13,566 bases of DNA, from contig JAOXYB010037484.1 in assembly GCA_028565635.1 (NCBI GenBank), positions 1 to 13,566 of the forward strand. The letters run 5' to 3'. The first letter of the stretch is position 1; every line of letters begins with the position of its first letter. The notes beneath the pieces were generated by a model. It was not told the origin of the DNA and ran no database searches. It saw only the letters and a list, made by a program, of their open reading frames with translations. Shown here in pieces: positions 10,868 through 13,566 of the stretch. This DNA is from Phoronis ovalis (taxonomy: Eukaryota > Phoronida > Phoronidae). A program made the position numbers and the translations under genes.

Positions 10868-10941
10868 CTCTTCATAAAATTTCAGCTGTGGTACAGGTTC
10901 ATCACATAGGGCATTACAATACTCCTTAAATAGAAGAAAAC
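10868..10941 (-). CDS. GRK2: GRK2/3 exon 3: codons 64-88 (RGS-homology domain, continued)
   Basis: This exon encodes (G)FLLFKEYCNALCDEPVPQLK then FYEE, residues 64-88. It corresponds to human GRK2 [25 protein letters not shown], is collinear without a gap, and ends at the same residue. The G-[FY]-LLF-[KR]-[DE]-[FY] core followed by FYEE is typical of the RGS-homology domain of this family, and the variable acidic loop in between is where animal GRKs differ. The acceptor is TTTATTTTTGCAG|GTTTTC and the donor GAAGAG|GTATGTT. The exon is 74 nt and ends in phase 0. It lies 1530 bp downstream of exon 2. The next exon should open with a lysine-rich segment such as IKKYEK, which I did not find in the remaining 10.8 kb. 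Confidence 0.95.
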
Positions 10942-12471
10942 CTGCAAAAATAAATAATGATAGATATTACCATAGAAACAGCGAGACTGACATTCAGTGA
11001 CAGATTAAAATGACCATAATTAGCATTGTGTTGATACCAGTCTGCAAATAAAGCATGGCAACCAAAATTAATTGGAAATGTGATTGAATGTCAAAGACCT
11101 GATTAATGCAAACTAGCATCTAGACAAGTCTTATTGTCACATAGCTCTATCTACTCTTTTGGTATATGTGAAGTCATATCCATTAAGAGAGTCAAAAGCA
11201 TTGGGTATGATAGCATATGGCATAAAAGTAAAAATAAACTTGAGGAAATCTGTATCTAGATGTTCATGACAGTGCCAAGTATTTGAATACAAATAGAAAT
11301 CAACAAGCAATTTCCTTACAGCCATTGCATCCGAATAGAGAGATTCTTGTTTCATGTATGCCTTTCACTGGGTCCATTGTATTAAAAATAAAAAGTATGC
11401 TGGTACTAACGCAGTGTTCCAAGGTATGTCATGACGACCAAGTTATATGTCATTGAAAACTGTAAGACTGATCATTACACCAAGGATGTTATTTATGTGT
11501 CTTATCTTACAATTCTCATTGGATCAACAATGTCAACAATTACCTGTCCGAAATTTAAAGTATTACACATTCCCATCATTTTAATGTGTTAAAATATGGG
11601 CTTGATAGGTGAGCGATTAGTCACCATTTGAATAGGATATGTTCTTAGTACAAGGCTACCATGCATAATCTTTTTTGTTGGCAAGGATCTGGTATATACA
11701 TGTTAGGTCGAATTACCGGCCTCTTGGCAAGGGTCATGGATAGGTAAGCATTTTTTCGGGTGATTTGGGTCAATTATTATATACCATGTTTCATTTTTTT
11801 GTGCACTGATTTTAACCACACATAGTACAATGAAATAAAGTTTGTTTTATATATCAAATTACAATTTTGTCAGACAGTGTTTGCTTATGAAATGTCAACT
11901 TCTAAACCAGTAATAACATACAGAAAAATCTTATTTCTGTTATCAAAATGTCACCTTCTAACATTTATGAAATTACTTAATAAATACAGATAGAGATGGG
12001 CAACATCTCACACAGGTGTTTAAAACTGCAAAAAAGTAGGAGTACTGTACTAGTGTACTACCATTTGACACAGAATGTTTGACAGTGTACTATACTTAGA
12101 CAGCAACATAGTAACGACAGGGAGCTAAGCCAACATTTACTGATCTAACACTCCACAACTCATTTAGCTTATTTTATGATAACTTTTAACAATTGTTATT
12201 GAAAGGTAGAGGTAATGAAATGATGAAGAGCAAACTGTCTACTTGCCCATACTAAGCAGTGTGTAACACAGAAATTCATATTTATCACTTAGCATCAAAC
12301 GGGGAAACACCATTGTAAATGAAAAGCTATACTCTGTGAACGTTTACGTGTAATCCAGATGTAATCCCCAACAGGCTGAAGACGTTTTTCTGGGTTAGAG
12401 GGTAATGACAATACAGAAACCAACGGCATGTACCGGGTTTGTTTTGAAGAAGATACGGTTTGTTTACCTAC
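10942..12471 (-). other. GRK intron 2 (1530 bp)
   Basis: This is a GT-AG intron between exons 2 and 3, with donor GTAGGT and acceptor TTTTTGCAG. It is mostly A+T-rich and non-coding. A 72-codon minus-strand open frame at 11137-11355 matches nothing I know and is of a length expected by chance. The part from about 11630 to 11770 is less A+T-rich, with two imperfect copies of a GGCAAGG-TC-TGG-ATA motif about 47 bp apart (near 11680 and 11727). The segment 12300-12450, toward exon 2, has more CpG than the rest, as is common near animal promoters. I see no RNA gene. Confidence 0.9.
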
Positions 12472-12548
12472 CTAATTTCTGGTTAAAAATCTTATCAAAC
12501 GTAACTTCATTCATTTTTTCTAAATGCTTGTGCATCACACTCCGTACA
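12472..12548 (-). CDS. GRK2: GRK2/3 exon 2: codons 38-64 (start of RGS-homology domain)
   Basis: This exon encodes residues 38-64, reading (S)[18 protein letters not shown] followed by KIFNQKL(G). It matches the GRK2/3 segment that in human reads [22 protein letters not shown], with the same length. It covers the linker and first helices of the RGS-homology domain, which binds Galpha-q in vertebrate GRK2 and packs against the kinase domain. The acceptor is a good pyrimidine tract, TTATTTTTCAG|TG, and the donor is TTAG|GTAGGT. The phase is 2 on entry and 1 on exit, consistent with both neighbouring exons. The exon is 77 nt long. Drosophila and nematode orthologues have the same VRS-M--LEK and FDKIFNQ/FNE core, so the identity is secure, though the exact paralogue cannot be given. 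Confidence 0.97.
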
Positions 12549-12739
12549 CTGAAAAATAAATAGACGTTGTTGCTCGAGATAATGGAAAACTACTGTTACA
12601 TGCCTTCACTACCCACACCACAGGCTAGCAACAACATACAAAACCACACGAATCACGATTCACTGCGTGCACTTGAAAAATGTTGTAAAAGGTGAGTTTG
12701 GCGGATAATATACAGCTAAGAATGATAACTCATACTAAC
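12549..12739 (-). other. GRK intron 1 (191 bp)
   Basis: This is a short GT-AG intron between exons 1 and 2. The donor is GTTAGT, and the acceptor is preceded by a T-rich tract (CTATTTATTTTTCAG). No ORF or repeat stands out inside. Confidence 0.93.
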
Positions 12740-12852
12740 CTTGGGTCCGGTAATATTATTTTCTTACTTGCCCTGGCCGCTGGAGTCGATTTACTCTTCT
12801 CCATGGCCATTAAATAGCTAACATCGGCCAACACAGCTTCTAGGTCCGCCAT
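12740..12852 (-). CDS. GRK2: GRK2/3 exon 1: start codon to codon 38 (N-terminal receptor-docking helix)
   Basis: This exon encodes residues 1-37 plus two bases of codon 38. It begins [20 protein letters not shown] and continues through TPAARASKK to ILPDP. The stretch is nearly invariant in animal GRK2/3 and is the main basis for the call. In the family, the first ~20 residues form a helix that docks on the activated receptor and the kinase small lobe. Asp3, Leu4 and Asp10, which matter there, are all present. Ser29 in the RASKK context, known in mammalian GRK2 as a PKC site, is kept. The start at 12852 is fixed by homology and by a strong context (A at -3, G at +4). The donor reads AAG|GTTAGT, with the exon ending at 12740 and codon 38 (AG|T, Ser) completed in exon 2. 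No upstream start is needed: the family begins exactly here. Confidence 0.97.
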
Positions 12853-12855
12853 CTT
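12841..12855 (-). promoter_or_regulatory. TISU / YY1-like element over the GRK start codon
   Basis: On the minus strand the start codon lies in CAAGATGGCGGAC. This fits the TISU consensus SAASATGGCGGC at 11 of 12 positions (the final C is A) and contains the YY1 core AAGATGGCGG. In vertebrates such elements serve both as a YY1 promoter site and as a start context for mRNAs with very short 5' UTRs. Part of the match is forced by the conserved Met-Ala-Asp codons, so only the CAAG upstream and the choice of GCG for Ala are independent evidence. A very short 5' UTR starting within about 30 nt of 12852 is therefore an inference. Confidence 0.45.
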
Positions 12856-13423
12856 GACTTTCTCTGTTGGAAAATGCCGTTCTATCATGTAAACATACCC
12901 ATATCAGTAGTAACCTACGCTTCCACGGGTGGCTGTTACAATATATGCTGTGCAATATTGAAATATATTCCAAATGCAACTTTTATCCATAATAATTGAT
13001 TCCCTGGGAATTTGATACTGATCGTTTATTTTAAAATTATAATATTTCCTTTTTTGTTATGATACCTGTGAGAAATAAAAATATTCCTTTAAAAGGAATT
13101 TTAAATTTATAAAATAAATTAAAAATACTATGATATAAAATAATACAATATCACTAATGTGCTAGCAATTAATTGGGATAATTGTTACAGTTTAGAAAAA
13201 ATATTTATACACTTTAAGTAACGATATAATTTATATTGTTATGCACACTTAATTTAAATATGTATTAAACTAATCATTGTCACAATACTGGAACCAGGTG
13301 TTTATTTAATGTTGCTGCAGGTGAATTACTGAAGTTTTTCTGTGTAAATGGTGCAAATCTCCATTGGGCCATGTAAGAAGTGCATCATGTATTTCCCCAT
13401 ACATGAATAACTGTCTGTTTTAG
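12853..13423. other. Upstream region of the GRK gene (5' UTR, promoter and A+T-rich intergenic DNA)
   Basis: The first ~110 bp upstream of the start codon (12853-12960) are less A+T-rich and presumably hold the 5' UTR and core promoter. No convincing TATA box is placed, although a TATATTG lies about 90 bp from the ATG. On the minus strand, CATTTTCCAACAG ends at 12864 and resembles a 3' splice site, so an upstream non-coding first exon is possible. From 12960 to 13320 the DNA is very A+T-rich with no ORF. It contains a perfect 8-bp inverted pair around one base (ATTCCTTT-A-AAAGGAAT, 13083-13099) and an 8-bp stem with a 6-nt loop (TCATGTAT/ATACATGA, 13385-13406). Confidence 0.6.
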
Positions 13424-13566
13424 ACCCGGGGGGGTACTCAAGATTTTTTTACTATGGGGATGTGCCGCGGAACCCAATCCAAAATTTTCGCTTGTGGTAG
13501 CAAACCCAATCCAAATTTTTTGAAATTTTAGGGTAGCAATCCAAATTTTGTGAAATATAAGGGTAG
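13424..13566. repeat. Start of a probable dispersed repeat with ~30-bp internal tandem units (cut by window edge)
   Basis: The base composition changes abruptly at ACCCGGGGGGGTACTCA (13424-13440), followed by a G-rich segment and then three tandem units that each begin AATCCAAA: 13476-13507 (32 bp), 13508-13537 (30 bp) and 13538-13566 (at least 29 bp). Units 2 and 3 share AATCCAAATTTT, TGAAAT and AGGGTAG; unit 1 is more diverged (TTGTGGTAGC in place of the AGGGTAGC end). I recall a CCCGGGGGGGTACTC motif at the edge of repeats in other marine invertebrate genomes, but that is memory and unverified. No coding frame is supported. The array may continue beyond the window. Confidence 0.6.

Larger units (their letters stand above)
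1..12852 (-). other. GRK2: Partial gene locus: GRK2/3-type receptor kinase, 5' end (exons 1-3 and part of intron 3)
   Basis: This is the 5' part of a gene for a G-protein-coupled receptor kinase of the GRK2/3 class. The family phosphorylates agonist-occupied receptors at the plasma membrane, which leads to arrestin binding and desensitisation. Three exons (12740-12852, 12472-12548, 10868-10941) join in frame into 88 residues that align without gaps to residues 1-88 of human GRK2. Exon junctions fall after the second base of codon 38, after the first base of codon 64, and after codon 88. All introns use GT-AG. The full protein is usually about 690 residues, so roughly 87% of it (rest of the RGS-homology domain, AGC kinase domain, PH domain) lies past base 1. 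I scanned for exon 4 (a YIM-type core on the minus strand) and found none. Vertebrates have two paralogues and invertebrates usually one, so the symbol is a family-level label. Confidence 0.93.

Noticed and set aside
11137-11355. 72-codon minus-strand ORF in GRK intron 2, considered as an extra GRK exon
   Set aside because: It does not match any GRK segment, and exons 2 and 3 already join in frame without it. The length is expected by chance.
13083-13099. CCTTTAAAAGG considered as an SRF CArG box
   Set aside because: There are seven A/T bases between CC and GG instead of six, so it does not fit the consensus. Kept only as an inverted repeat in A+T-rich DNA.
13330-13376. Short plus-strand open frame after a TTGCTGCAG acceptor-like site, considered as an exon of a neighbouring gene
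   Set aside because: It gives fewer than 20 residues before a stop and no recognisable motif.

Overview
The window looks like nuclear DNA of an invertebrate animal: it is A+T-rich (about two thirds by eye), CpG-poor, and carries conserved coding exons with canonical GT-AG introns in a large non-coding background. There is no bacterial organisation: no dense ORFs, operons, CRISPR or rRNA. The only gene I can name with confidence is the 5' end of a G-protein-coupled receptor kinase of the GRK2/3 (beta-adrenergic receptor kinase) family, on the minus strand. Three spliced exons encode residues 1-88, collinear without gaps with the start of human GRK2. The residues fit an invertebrate GRK2/3 orthologue (Drosophila Gprk1, C. 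elegans grk-2 type), but I cannot assign a phylum.

Layout, following the gene from right to left: 13424-13566 is the start of a probable dispersed repeat with internal units of about 30 bp, cut by the window edge. 12853-13423 is A+T-rich upstream DNA. The start codon at 12852 lies in a TISU/YY1-like element. Exon 1 is 12740-12852, intron 1 is 191 bp, exon 2 is 12472-12548, intron 2 is 1530 bp and exon 3 is 10868-10941. Everything from 10867 to 1 is read as the first 10.8 kb of intron 3. I found no exon 4 (which should continue with a sequence like IKKYEK...DSYIMKELL), so the rest of the RGS-homology domain, the kinase domain and the PH domain lie beyond base 1.

Intron 3 is mostly featureless A+T-rich DNA, but it holds a probable 468-bp non-autonomous DNA transposon (MITE) with 16-bp terminal inverted repeats (7746-8213), a C14 run (G14 in the pre-mRNA), a possible fold-back element (2440-2639), a 13-bp inverted repeat (6504-6608), a diverged direct duplication with an exact 200-bp offset (2991/3191), and a CpG-dense patch (1102-1220). 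Several ORFs of 60-127 codons occur, but none resembles a known protein to me and most are what chance would give in a window this size. They are treated as observations, not genes. I see no convincing new biological system here. The most informative points are the GRK start context, the transposon, the CpG patch, and two or three open stretches worth a comparative check.
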